Shown here: positions 48,866 through 60,440 of the stretch, one piece after another | Position numbering within the stretch: position 1 is the stretch's first letter | Layout of the letters: the number at the start of each line of letters is the position of its first letter | From: Luidia sarsii | Taxonomy: Eukaryota > Echinodermata > Asteroidea > Paxillosida > Luidiidae | Assembly (NCBI GenBank): GCA_949987565.1 | Contig: OX465114.1 | Coordinates: 1,302,001-1,366,000, forward strand | Length of the DNA stretch: 64,000 bases | Direction: 5' to 3' | The notes under the pieces: generated by a model | What the model was told of the DNA's origin: nothing | Seen by the model: the letters and a program-made list of their open reading frames with translations, nothing else | The model's database searches: none | Made by a program: the position numbers and the translations under genes

Positions 48866-49225
48866 GTGATAAGACTTAAAGGTTTGCATGGTGGAAATAC
48901 TTAGTGGAAGGTTTGCGGTGACACCATGTAGCACTTCTCTTTCGAGAAGGAGTGTGGCTCTGAAAAGAGCCGGTAACTCAGATAAGACTTGAAGGTTTGC
49001 ATGGTGGAAATACCTAGTGGAAGGTTTGCAGTGACACCATGTTGCACTTCTCTTTCGAGAAGGAGTGTGGCTCTGAAAAGAGCCGGTAACTCAGATAAGA
49101 CTTGAAGGTTTGCATGGTGGAAATACTTAGTGGAAGGTTTGCGGTGACACCATGTTGCACTTTTCTTTCGAGAAGGAGTGTGGCTCTGAAAGGAGCCGGT
49201 AACTCAACGTTTCAGGTAGTGTGCA
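48865..49225 (-). repeat. Histone-stem-loop cassette in three tandem units
   Basis: Hairpins at 48956-48971, 49069-49084 and 49182-49197, spacing 113 bp. The third has one substitution that unpairs the loop-closing base pair. Only the third continues into the caggtagtgtg segment. Confidence 0.88.
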
Positions 49226-50064
49226 TAGATAGCTCTGCCTACTCTGCAGTAAGTAGCCACAATGAACTTTGACCCATCTCATGAATATTAAGGGTTCACC
49301 CCATTGCCCTAACCAGACGGGTAGTGTTGGAAAGTTTGCAGGATTTTCGAGCAGAGCACATTATTCGCCTCGCTTTGCCATAAAACAAATTTCAAACACA
49401 TTCTCTCATGGCCTGGGTAGATTTTTTTGGTCACCCATAAAATTGTTTGAAAAATGGCTCTGCTACGATCGAATCGTCAAGCCCTTTTTAAAGTTTGAAA
49501 GACGGAGTTTCGTGATGGAATTACAAGTTTGCATGAAGTGCCAATTACCGCAAGAATATAATACCTTGCTATAATCCTAGTAGTTCGTAGCCCTGCAGCA
49601 CATGAGCAAAACACGACCAGCATTGAAGCCCAAGTATTTGCAAGAGAGACTCAGTAACACACCTTATTATTGAAGCAGGGAAATCTCACAGTAGCCCTAT
49701 TAAATGAGATCGATGCTTGTAAGCACAGGGTGTGAAAAGGAATTATATTCGTCACAAAGGGGATTGGAAAGAATTTAACTGTTGGAACCTGAAAATGTCA
49801 CAATGAATCAAAGTCCTTTGTATTTCAGAAAAATCTCATTAACAATCCTTCAAGCACAGGGTAGTGGTGTCGCTATGACTCAGGAATGGCGATAAAATAT
49901 CGGTATGATCAATCAAAGGTATATGTTGGACTACAAAAACGCAGTTGTCTATTCGTGATCAAGACAAGACTAATGAAGACTTGACAGAAATGTCAAAACG
50001 GTAGAAATAAATTTCGGATATTTTTTTTATTTTTCTTCTCGGTGGAGGATAGATAGGCCAAGGG
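49226..50064. other. Intergenic, nothing recognised
   Basis: No repeat family, coding signal or RNA gene recognised. Confidence 0.5.
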
Positions 50065-51300
50065 TTGACTCGCCCCATATTCACACCACGCTACCACGCA
50101 AATAGCTATACAGGTGCAAATCTAAACAACTCGCCCCATATTCACCCGACGCGACCACGCGTATCGCTGCGTATCTTAAGACCGAACAGGTCTGAGAGGA
50201 TGACCACCTAACCTTTGAGTATCTAGCGAGACCTGTTCACTTAAATAAACACGCACGGTGCACTTGTAGAATCATTTTACTCTTGTCCTTGCGTATCTTT
50301 TGACCGAACAGGTCTGAGAGGATGACCACCTAACCTTTGAATATTCAGCGAGACCCGTTGACTAGAATAGAGACGGACGGTGCACTTGTAGAATCATTTT
50401 ACTCTTGTCCTTGCGTATCTTTGGACCGAACAGGTCTGAGAGGATGACCACCTAACCTTTGAATATCCAGCGAGACCCGTTGACTAGAATAGAGACGGAC
50501 GGTGCACTTGTAGAATCATTTTACTCTTGTCCTTGCGTATCTTTGGACCGAACAGGTCTGAGAGGATGACCACCTAACTTTGAATATTCGGTGAGACCCG
50601 TTGACTAGAATACAGGCGGGCGGTGCTCTTGCACAATTTGTTCACCCTTGTCTTCGCGTATCTTGAAACCGAATAGATCTGACTGAATGGCCAATTCCCC
50701 TAGAACATACAGGGAAGATATTATGACAAGGGTAGAGGCGGACGATGAACTTGTAGAATCATTTTTTCTTGTAGAATAGTTTGACTCTTGTCCTTGCGTA
50801 TCTTTTGACCGAACAGGTCTGAGAGGATGACCACCTAACCTTTGAATATCCAGCGAGACCCGTTGACTAGAATAGAGACGGACGGTGCACTTGTAGAATC
50901 ATTTTACCTTCGTCCTTGCGTATCTTTGGACCGAACAGGTCTGAGAGGATGACCACCTAACTTTGAATATTCGGTGAGACCCGTTGACTAGAATACAGGC
51001 GGGCGGTGCTCTTCTACAATTTTTTCACCCTTGTCTTCGCGTATCATGAAACCGAATAGATCTGACTGAATGGCCAATTCCCCTAGAACATACAGGGAAG
51101 ATATTATGACAAGGATAGAGGGGGACAGTGATCTTTTAGAATCATTTTTCTACTCGTTGCCCGTACCCGTTCAACGTTACTTCACAAATACATACGCAAA
51201 AGCAAACCTAAGTAACTCGCCCCATATTTGCACCACGCTACCACGCAAATAGCTATACAGGTGCAAATCTAGACAACTCGCCCCATATTCACCCGACGTT
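50065..51300 (+). repeat. Tandem array of about 122-bp units with flanking direct repeats
   Basis: Eight units, each starting gcgtatctt with accgaacaggtctgagagga then ccacctaacctttgaatat and gtgcacttgtagaatcattt, between 50165 and 51150. A two-unit pattern (a standard unit, then a variant with gatctgactgaatggcca) recurs, so part of the array is a higher-order repeat. The phrase aactcgccccatattcaccc flanks both sides (50128, 51275). Confidence 0.88.
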
Positions 51301-53433
51301 GCCAACCTTCAGATACGCACAATAGCTAATTGCCCACCAAATTTCGAGAAGATTAACCAAGGGCTAATAATTGTTTTAAAATCAAAACGGGATTTTGGCG
51401 ACAAAAATCTTAACAAAAGCTTTGGTTTTGGTGATCACAACTTTTTTCAAAGGTATTCCAAACACACTGCAACAAATATCGATACATAATTGATATGCGA
51501 TCCATTCCAATCGTTTTCGCATAAGAAAAAAAAAACTCGTGTTGAAGATTTGTGCGCGAACAGAGAATGGAGTCGCTGGTCACTGACACAAATTCACGAG
51601 GTTTGATGTCGATGGAAACCGTACCAAATTCGCCCGGGGAAAGTCCTTTGTTGCGAGTCCTAAGTCTTGGCTCACATGTCGAGCTGGTATTGTGGACGTC
51701 AATGACTGGGACGAAGGAAGGGAACGCGTCGCCTCGAAATGGAATCATTCAGACTTTCCGATCGAAAAAAAAACCCCAGAAAATTTGACAGTTGTGTCCT
51801 TTTTCGTGCAGCCTTTGGCAAAGTAAGATTTATAGCATGCAGTCTATTCAAATCAACCACGTAGACTCTGCTGGTACAGAGACCAAGACGAACACAAGGA
51901 GTTATAAACTAGTAAACGGCGGTGAGATTTCACCCGTGAAGTACCGAAATATTGAGGATCTTTTTTTTTCTTTCTGAGGTCTGATTTGTCGTTTTTGTGT
52001 CATTGGTGCTTGTTCAACATTTCCCCACAACTCTTGTCTGCTCAACTGCTCAACTTTTGAGCAGACATGTTGGTAGTGAGGCAGGTGTGAAAAAAAACAC
52101 AGGGTAGAATGAACTGTATAAGTTGTATACTTTGCACGGTTAAGCAAAGAGCTACGTAATTTAGTAAAATATTCATTCACTCTCTCCTACATACGCAATT
52201 GACATGTATAGCGCCACCAACGGCGTTAATCAAAATTCACCATCCCTCGCATATCTGTTCTTACAGGCCTTTATCAAAAGTATGGAAGTTAAGCATTAAA
52301 AAAGGCACGTTATAGGAAGGGTCCGATCCTAGCCCCGTGGCCATAAAGCAAGGATAATGAACGCCGGAGCCAGCCTAGGAATAATCCTTCGGCAATAATA
52401 TTGGCCACAGAACTCGTATAACTTGGCCAACTCGAGCACATGGATGAAAAAAATATATATTTTCAGCCATAATTTTTTTTTTTCAGTTTCGGGTTGATTT
52501 ATGGTAGGTTTGGGATTCAATGCGCGGCGGTCATAAAACATGGCGGTCACCATGGCAACACTTTGTCCTCGTCGTAAACCATGGCTTATGTCAACGCAAC
52601 CGTGCTCACGTGAAGCCCCTGCTTTCTCTAATTATTGATGTTTAGATGGACTTGTCATAAATAGAAGCCTGGAGTAGAATGTTGTTATTCTTGCAAAGCT
52701 TTCTGGATTCACTCACGCTATGTCGCTGCCAAGTGCACATGATACTGCTCACGTTCTCCAACACTCACGTGACAAGAAACGTCTTCACGAAGTCACGAAA
52801 TCTATGGACGGCCAACAGGGGGAAAAAAAGACCAAAACCCGGTGACTCATTTAGCGATGGTTTAAACGGAACACACACCAACCCTATTGAAATGGGTCTA
52901 CTGCTCGACCTTTTCAATAATCCAAACCAGCTTTTTTTCACAGTTCCCTGACATTTTCGACGATCATAAACCGGACGTGGCTATTGATACGCTAAACAAT
53001 GGCTGCCATGGCAACGCTGGTAGCCCGAGCAGGATGATGTATGGGTCACGCTGTGCCGAGTTGACGCAATAATGGCTCTCGCCATCTGCACGTATCGACC
53101 TGCAAAGCGTCCCATCCATTTATTGTCAACCATCCCAGCCCCTGTGTATGGTTGTACCATGGTCGTACCCACACGCCGCCATTTTTACGATCGCTGGATC
53201 TTCACCGCTCGCGTAAACAACTCCTTACAGTGCGGTGCGGTCGCACTCATGCTGGCGATAGTAATGGCGTATGACGTGGTTTTATTGGTGCCTTTGAGTT
53301 ACCGCCCAGCCACTACTGATACTATTCTGCTGAATATCATCACATTCCGCCCTTGCATGTCACTTCTCTCTTCAGAAACCCCGCTTAAGGCTTCGTATTC
53401 AAGCAACCACGGTGGTAGCCGTCATCCCATAAT
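51301..53433. other. Intergenic, no gene recognised
   Basis: Several open frames of 60-170 codons occur, without recognisable domains. An X-box-like GTCACCATGGCAAC is at 52546-52559, with a second ccatggcaac at 53007. Confidence 0.5.
52546..52559 (+). promoter_or_regulatory. X-box-like RFX site
   Basis: GTCACC-AT-GGCAAC fits the X-box half-site pair. Such sites often mark promoters of ciliary genes, but no ciliary gene is recognised nearby. Confidence 0.4.
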
Positions 53434-53916
53434 ATATGTGACCCGGCACAGCGACATGAGGAATATCCCCCCAAAACACTTTTCGGGTAAACAACGCCTG
53501 AAGTCAAAGTATCTTCTCAATTCGATACAAAAGAAAATCAATTTTTGTTTTTTGGTATTTTCGGAAAGTTAATGTATTGGAGGATATTATGTCCAAAGGA
53601 TTTTTCCGAAATCCGTCTCTAAATGTTGAAAAAACGAGGATTTCGGGGCAGTGTTTGTGTACTATTTTCATGAAAATGTAAAGTTCCTGCCTTTTTGAAT
53701 GACCGCTTTCGAGGAGTTAGAATGGCGCTGCTATAATTATTGTGTCTGGTACCAAATGAACGAGCGAAGTCCCCTTGTATTATTTACAACAAAGTTTACA
53801 CGGAAATAATTTTGATATCATTTGAAAGCTAATGGTATACTCTTTCACATCATTAGAAAATCTCAAAATCTCAAAAGTGGGGTTTATTCCTCATTATGCT
53901 GTGCCGGGTCACATAT
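53434..53916. mobile_element. MITE with TIR atatgtgacccggcacagc
   Basis: A perfect 19-bp inverted repeat at 53434-53452 and 53898-53916; interior A+T-rich, without a transposase frame. Confidence 0.88.
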
Positions 53917-53954
53917 TTATAATTATAAGTTGTGTGGTTCCCAATCCTTTGAGT

Positions 53955-54240
53955 ATCACACATTTCAGGCCAAGCCCTGACGTTTCGACCCCATAGCTGG
54001 ACCTCTCTCAATGGCACTAGAATCCGCCTTTACATTTCCCGCCTTCACCCTCCATTGAGCTAATCCCCTCACCAGGATCCCTCTCCACACTACATAAGCC
54101 CCACTCCCAGTTGGAATCCAGCATTCTCCTGAAGACGAGCAGAGTATACTGTTCGAAACGTCGAGTTCCTCCGGTTCTTTTCAGAACCACACTTACTCAC
54201 AAAAGAGAATTTACATAGTGTCTCCGCAAACCTATTTATC
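53955..54240 (+). repeat. Composite: inverted F1-like motif facing a histone-stem-loop cassette
   Basis: Left: ccctgacgtttcgacccc with ggacctctctcaatggc. Right: ctgaagacgagcagagtata, a GAAACGTCGAG core, then the hairpin ggttcttttcagaacc at 54173-54188 and tctccgcaaacc. About 140 bp of C-rich sequence lies between. It may be the ancestral layout of both families. Confidence 0.75.
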
Positions 54241-55675
54241 CTGCACTAGAATCACTCTTCAAGAGTACAGCTAGCTCAAACACAGAAAGGACCTGCTGAA
54301 AAACGTCTGAAACTTCAGTCATGCTAATTTGCATTTTGTTTTTGGAAACTCTAAGTTAGATTATGGCAGAATTAAAGCCTCATCCACTGCTTAATGAATC
54401 TGCCTCGGTCCGTGAAATCCCAGCCAAGAGCCTTTTATTACTACGCTCTTAAAAAAGGTCAGAAAGGTTGCCTCCGGAAACCCAGACCTGGATGTCAAAC
54501 CACAAAAGGACCTTTATTCTTCGAGGGGACTTTTACTGCCGTGACTCCGTCCAGCTATACAACATACAGCTCTGTGTTATCAGAGACTTCTAGACTTCAA
54601 GCAATATACGAGAGGAAAATCTCTGCCTTTGAGAAAGGTCCTGCTAGGATCGAAACATCAGGCCCTCTAACTTTTGAGATTTATGTACTGCAGGTCATTT
54701 AGTCAGTGAGCAGTTTGCAACAGTTTTTAATATTCACTTTAGATAAGACTTCAAGGTTTGCATGGTGGAATGTACCAAGTGGAAGGTTTGCAGTGACATC
54801 TTGTCACTTGGAAAGAGAACTAACCTGAACATTGAATCATTTGAGAATTATTGCAAGCCATGATAATAACACTGAAATAAAAAAAAAATTCACTTATCGG
54901 ATTGGTGGTACAGACCATGGACCTAGTGATGCTGATACAAGACTTTTTTTGATATTTTATTGCCGAATGGTTGCTAAGTTACCGCCATACGTTCTAAGCC
55001 GAATGACCTAATAAATTCCCGTGCCACTGTTAACTATCGTAACCTATACGCCCGAGATCCACGGAGGAATGCTCACAGCCTGAATCAGTAAATTGGCTCA
55101 AGGACGAAAATCAGCATGGACATCTGTCAGACCACAGGATCTGCAAATATCAGAGACTGTACCTCAAGAACGGACAAGCAGAATAAATATCTTACTTTTA
55201 CTAACAATTAAGCAAATTTATCCCATCATCCTGAACTTGTGTATCTTAAGTTGTAAGTACATTTTAATCAACCATGTATCAATAATTGACTAGATAATTA
55301 GACGGAGACAGTTGCTGAAATACAGAGCATCGTAGTCTTTCATTTGTAATTAATTTACATTGATTGATTGACTATTTCTTCTAATTTTCACCAGTCCGAT
55401 TGTGACCATCTACCTCCTTGCATGTCTTACAAGACGTACCAGTGTAGCGCCCTCTATAGTCCTAGTTTGTAATTCAGCCGTGGGCAAGTCTCGCTTACGT
55501 CGACTTCTGTATTACTTTGGAATGTTAAATAAACTCATTTAATTATGCAACAACAACAATAGAATGACAATTACCAGTAAGTCGGCTTTTCGTTATGCAA
55601 AATTCTACCTTTCATGTGATTTCATAGTTTGGCAAATTCCTTACAAAATCTTTTTTTTTTCTGAAGGCGTGCAGT
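54240..55675. other. Intergenic with an F1 and a cassette fragment
   Basis: F1 motif and tail at 54625-54735, then a cassette head unit at 54745-54810. Nothing recognised in the remainder. Confidence 0.55.
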
Positions 55676-55679
55676 TTAA

Positions 55680-55990
55680 AGCCCCTACACACTGAACATT
55701 GGTCGAGGTCAAAGAATAGCATGCATACGTTGTCTGATCCAGCATATGTATGAAATACCACACCTGTGAAAATTTCAGCTCAATCCGCCAACCGAGTCTC
55801 GAGAAAATCGTGAAAACCACTTCATTTGTTTCGCAAAAATGCAGCATTCAACGCAGTACTGTTCCGAAAAATAGTTTAGATCTCGGTGAGACGTAAACGA
55901 TTTCTTTTACTCATTTCTCCCAAAATACAACATTTTTTAGTAAATCTGTGAACATTTCTGTTTTTCGATCTTACCAATGCTGTGTAGGGG
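55680..55990. mobile_element. TTAA MITE, internally deleted, right end joined to a cassette fragment
   Basis: Left TTAA at 55676-55679. The interior lacks the gcagaaatatttcagtg block; the right end stops at tgtgtagggg and is followed by a cassette head and the truncated hairpin ggctctgaaaag (about 56049). Confidence 0.78.
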
Positions 55991-56069
55991 AGTTTGAGTG
56001 GAAGGTTTGCGGTGACACCATGTAACACTTCACGTTCGAGAAGGAGTGTGGCTCTGAAAAGTTCATTTT

Positions 56070-57180
56070 CAAAGCACGGGGGATCGGAGCAGGGGAGGTT
56101 ATTGACAAGAAATCTCCCGAGGGTGACTGGCGAAGTGCCCCACGGTTTCAAGTTTTATTGAGCGAGCGAGGTGACTGGTACCTATTGTAAGGAATTACGC
56201 ACGCTCGCTGCACACAGCTCTTACCTGTCAACATATATTCATTTCATACTGCAAGCGGCTATTTAATTACCACGCGATGTACTTACGACCTACTGCCCAG
56301 AAGTCAGATTATAATCTGTTCTTAAGAAAGAAAAAAAATCTAACCCTAAAAAAACCCCCGCCATGTCGTGTCAACAGCCTTCCATAATCTTTATTCCATT
56401 CGTAGATATACAAATTAATGCATTTTTTTATTCTATTCGTAGCTTTGCATTTGTATTATTATCCTGCACTCCAATCCAAACTCGATCTTCATCTTGCACA
56501 ACAAGCAATAAAATGATCATAGGTGGGCCCTCTCTTATCCAAAGTACGAGCGAACCTTGTTCCCTTCATCAGATAAAACAAAATACCACGGGCTCCTTGC
56601 CTAAACCCGAAGATGAGTTATCAGTAGAAAGGCGGCATATTTTAAGTCTGTATTCAAACGAGCAAGCGTCTGCCTGCAAGTCCAAACGATTTCAGGCGCG
56701 ATACCAACACAGGCAGCGGAGTGATTGTCACAATCCTAGCATGAACATAATCAAAGCACGCTGGCGACTTCTTCAATAATTGATATCAGTAGAGTGCAAG
56801 CCACGTGTCGGCATTAACACCGAGGGGAAAATTGATAATTTCCATGGCAACTGTTCAGCTTCACAGTGTGATTCCGTTCATTCCTCAGAACCATTTGACA
56901 TTTCTACGTGGCCTCGTATAATAGGTTTGGCAATGGTAGGACTTTCTTGCAAACCGTGTGATAGCTTAGCACAGGTGCACAAGTCTCCGTTATTACCACG
57001 CGCCATAAAGCCACACTGCATTATGATTTATACTATTTTCTAATTTATAGGCAATCGTATATTAGAAGTGTGAACCAGTTCTCCCAATTATCTACAAACG
57101 ACTGCTCTTGAAATCCAAATATTTCTGAGATGATAAACAAGTACAATCCCCTTGAAAACACGGCAATAGTTAAGCTAGTT
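56070..57180. other. Intergenic, no gene recognised
   Basis: Open frames at 56363-56779 and 56780-57043 have no start context, domain or splice-site support that I can identify. Confidence 0.45.
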
Positions 57181-57256
57181 GAGTTACCGGCTCTTTTCAG
57201 TGACACACTTCTTCTTGAAAGAGAAGTGTTACATGGTGTCACCGCAAACCTTCTGG
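57180..57256 (+). repeat. Histone-stem-loop cassette, degenerate hairpin
   Basis: Hairpin region ggctcttttcagtgac at 57189-57204 has lost pairing; the flanking agagaagtgttacatggtgt and cgcaaacc are intact. Confidence 0.75.
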
Positions 57257-57454
57257 GTTCCTGACAAGACCTTACAACAGCGCCCTCATTTTTATAAGGA
57301 TATTTTAAAGGTAAAAAAAAATGACAAATTTCTGACTTCACGTAGAAAAAAGAAGCTTGCCAATATGTCTGTACACTTCAGATCCCTAGATGACAGCAGA
57401 AAATGAGCTTGACTGTGATATTGATTGCACAGACCCTTTAAAAGCTAAGGAAAG

Positions 57455-57615
57455 AAGGAGATATAGGGAAGAAACTCAGGAAGGCTGGAGATAGGAATTG
57501 ACATTCCTCTTAAAAAAGGGCAAGATTATAGGCTGGGGGAAAACATGAACCAGGAAGGGAATTCCAGAGAGAGGCTGAACGAGGGAAGAAGCTGTTCTGA
57601 TACCTCTTTGTTCAA
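57455..57615 (-). repeat. Single-unit copy of the 25.5-26.0 kb repeat
   Basis: Reverse complement of about 25510-25680: the same gagatagggaattgacattc, aaacatgaaccaggaaggga and acgagggaagaagctgttct wording, slightly diverged. Confidence 0.82.
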
Positions 57616-58019
57616 CACCTTGGGATAGAGTGTATGGGTGAGAGGAGGCAAGCAGCCTGGTTGCTTGCTCAATACAATCTCGACCAAGTCTTGTCTTTGA
57701 AGACAGTCCCCAAACTACAGGCTCCCGCGCGGTAATATTGTTACTGTCTGTGAGCTAAGGGGTATTCCACATGGAGCCATTCAGAGCGACCGACCGATGG
57801 AATTGCCGACAAGGCGTGTGAGTTATTGCACCGTCATCCTGGCGGACTTTATTGGCTGGGAACTTGACCAGAATTCATCCCCAAAGAGAAAGAGATACTT
57901 GTGTAAGCTGAAGCATAGCTGTGCTAGGGAATACCTTCTGAGCTACCCTTTTCGTCCCCAATTTTCCTTCAAAATAGCGTCTCCTCGTTTCAATAAACGA
58001 GCAGATTTGATGATGGGAA

Positions 58020-58195
58020 CTATTGAGATTGGAAGGTTTTCACGGTGAGAATAGCAGGAGTATTAGGTTTGCGGTGACACCATGTAAAAGTCTCTCTTTT
58101 ATAAGTACCGAACGTGTGGTTCTAAAAAGAACCAGAGGAACTCGATGTTTTTTAACAGTATACTCTGTTCGTCTTAAGGAGACTGGACAAAAGAT
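58020..58195 (-). repeat. Histone-stem-loop cassette with A/U-type stem
   Basis: Hairpin ggttctaaaaagaacc at 58118-58133, a GGTTCT/AGAACC variant of the GGCTCT/AGAGCC stem, next to tgttcgtcttaaggagac. Confidence 0.82.
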
Positions 58196-58199
58196 ATCT

Positions 58200-59130
58200 C
58201 AGTAAATTCTCCGATGTAAAAGGTGAATTGTTTACAGCAATGGTCTTCGTATGGAGGAATGTCCTCCATGTTACAAGCATAGAGCAAGGAAACCTTGCTG
58301 TATGGTATACAATGACTGAGATGGACAAGGCACATGCACTGTGTACAACACACATACACAAGTTGTATCCTTGTGGATACATTACTTTGTTCTCGTGCAC
58401 TAGCCTATACAACCCTTTGAGAAACGATGTTTTAAAAATGCTCCCATTTCAACCACATTCACTTTCCTGGGTAGAAATTTGTACCGTATGTCTCTTGTAT
58501 ATAACACTTCAAATTCAAATTCGACGAATTCTTACCCATCACAAGTTCCCGTTTTTGAGTTATTTCCAAATACCAGTTTCGTGAAAACCTTTCGGAGACC
58601 TATACACCTTTACAATTTCCCTGTGGAGACCTATTCAACCTATTGGACTAGGTCTCTCTGCAAGGCGCTAGATTGGCGCCCTGTACACTGCATGCATGTA
58701 TACATTCAAGGGGCAACTTGAGAGCCTTATAGTTATAACAGACCTTGGGAGTATCGCTCATTTGTAAACAAGACTGGCTGGGTCTCAAGTAAGACCTTGA
58801 GCATTAGGGCGCGTTATGGCAAAATACACCCCTGCCCTTTTCAATTTCTACATCACCAACGCATTGACTAATGCGTGTGATATTACGACTCGATGTATGA
58901 AGCAGGTTGCGCAGAAGATATTTTCCAAGCAGATGCCATTTTCAACTGTTTTCTATCACTTTTCAAGGATTCTGCCTTGAAGAAAGCTCTTGCTGAGATT
59001 GAACTGGTAGACCCTCTAAATTGTTGAGACTTTAAAAAGTGAAAAAAAAAACACATTAAAAACGCTGAAAACATTCTTTTTTGGTTAAAAACATGTATAT
59101 TTGAAGTAAATACACAAGAACTGTTGTAAA
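58200..59130. other. Intergenic, no gene recognised
   Basis: A very diverged F1 motif may lie at 58960-59035. The rest shows nothing recognisable. Confidence 0.45.
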
Positions 59131-59134
59131 CTGC

Positions 59135-59465
59135 TCACTGAGTAAAATGACTCGCAATAGGCCTACATACATCTAAAAGGTTGGATGGCCTAACGTTTCG
59201 ATCCTAACAGGACCTTTCTGAAACTCAAAGGCAAAGAGAAAAACATCTCTAAAGTTAGAGGGCCTGACGTTTCGATCCTAGCAGTAGCAGGACCTTTCTC
59301 AAACTCAAAGGCAAAGGCAAAGAGAAATACATCTCTAAAGTTCGAGGGCCTGACGTTTTGATCCTAGGACCTTTCTCCAACTCAAAGGCAAAGAGAAAAA
59401 CAAATCTCCTTAGTTTGAGGGCCTGACGTTTCGATCCTAGCAGGACCTTTTCTCAAAGGGAAAGA
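59135..59465 (-). repeat. Foldback F1 motif in four direct tandem copies
   Basis: Four copies of ggcctgacgtttcgatccta with caggacctttctcaaactca, spaced about 75-85 bp, all in one orientation; elsewhere the motif occurs singly or as an inverted pair. Confidence 0.85.
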
Positions 59466-59564
59466 ATATGTAGATTTGTTAAACAAATGACCAAGTACAT
59501 GTTGAGTGTATGGGTAAACGTCTTTACTTTGTTGATTTAAGATAAAAAAAAAAAAACCTGCACT

Positions 59565-59830
59565 TGACCGGGGATGTTGCGGGCACTACGGGCAGGATTA
59601 GGGTAGCGGCGAGGCAAACAGGGTGATATACCCCGGGGCATATTGCCGGCGACTTGCCCGGCTGTGTCGGCTCGGCTTGATCGTGGACCGCACGGCGGCA
59701 CGTCGGGCCGTAGACTAGACACGGCACGGTCTGACTCATATCCCTGTACGCACATGCGCGCCCAACTGCCGCGCTGGATTCAGCCACGGAGAACGACAAG
59801 AAAGCACGACGGCTGTTTCATGAACACCCG
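59565..59830. other. G+C-rich, CpG-rich island
   Basis: About 265 bp dense in CpG, with cgcacatgcgcgcc (NRF-1-like) at 59749-59762. It stands out from A+T-rich surroundings. No exon recognised in either strand. Confidence 0.6.
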
Positions 59831-59994
59831 CTCGGTTTACCAATGATGTACAAGGACACAGTTTCCAACATGAAGAGTAAACTGCCTTGAGAAAGTTTCT
59901 GGTTACATCTAAATATCAGACTCTGTAGGCCTATATTGTTTATGATTATTTGTATAATTCTGGTCATTACAATTAACATTTTGGTCGCTTGAAA

Positions 59995-60440
59995 AATTGG
60001 CCAAGAAAACTTTGACTTGAACCCGAGACCTCTGGATTAACGTAACAGTGCTCTTACCATCTGAGCTATCCAGCCCTTAGATGCTGGCCTTCCCTAATAG
60101 TCAACTAGTCTTTGGCACACCAGTGCTCTTACCATCTGAGCTATCCAGCCCTTAGATGGTGGCCTTCCCTAATAGTCACCTAGTCTTTGGCACACCAGTG
60201 CTCTTACCATCTGAGCTATCCAGCCCTTAGATGGCGGCCTTCCATAATAGTCAACTAGTCTTTGGCACACCAGTGTTCTTACCATCTGAGCTATCCAGCC
60301 CTTAGATGGCGGCCTTCCCTAATAGTCAACTTGTCTACGGGACTCGGGGTCTCAGGTTCAAGTCCCGGTCCAGTCAAAGTTTTCTTTGCCAAGTTTTCAA
60401 TTTGTCCAAAAGTTCCCAGTCAGTTTTTCCTTTGTTTGTT
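59995..60440 (-). repeat. tRNA-like SINE: four to five head modules joined to a plus-strand box B end
   Basis: Minus-oriented modules run from 60045 to 60325. They then join an end reading caggttcaagtcccggtcca in plus orientation, an inversion chimera. Confidence 0.85.

Noticed and set aside
51552..51788. 78-codon plus-strand frame and overlapping 112-codon minus-strand frame
   Set aside because: Complex-looking sequence, but neither translation is recognised and no flanking exon can be joined; left unannotated.
53072..53572. 166-codon open frame
   Set aside because: It runs into the MITE at 53434, has no recognisable domain and no conserved splice context.
56363..57043. Two adjacent open frames of 138 and 87 codons
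   Set aside because: Composition is like intergenic DNA; no domain, motif or splice-site pattern identified.
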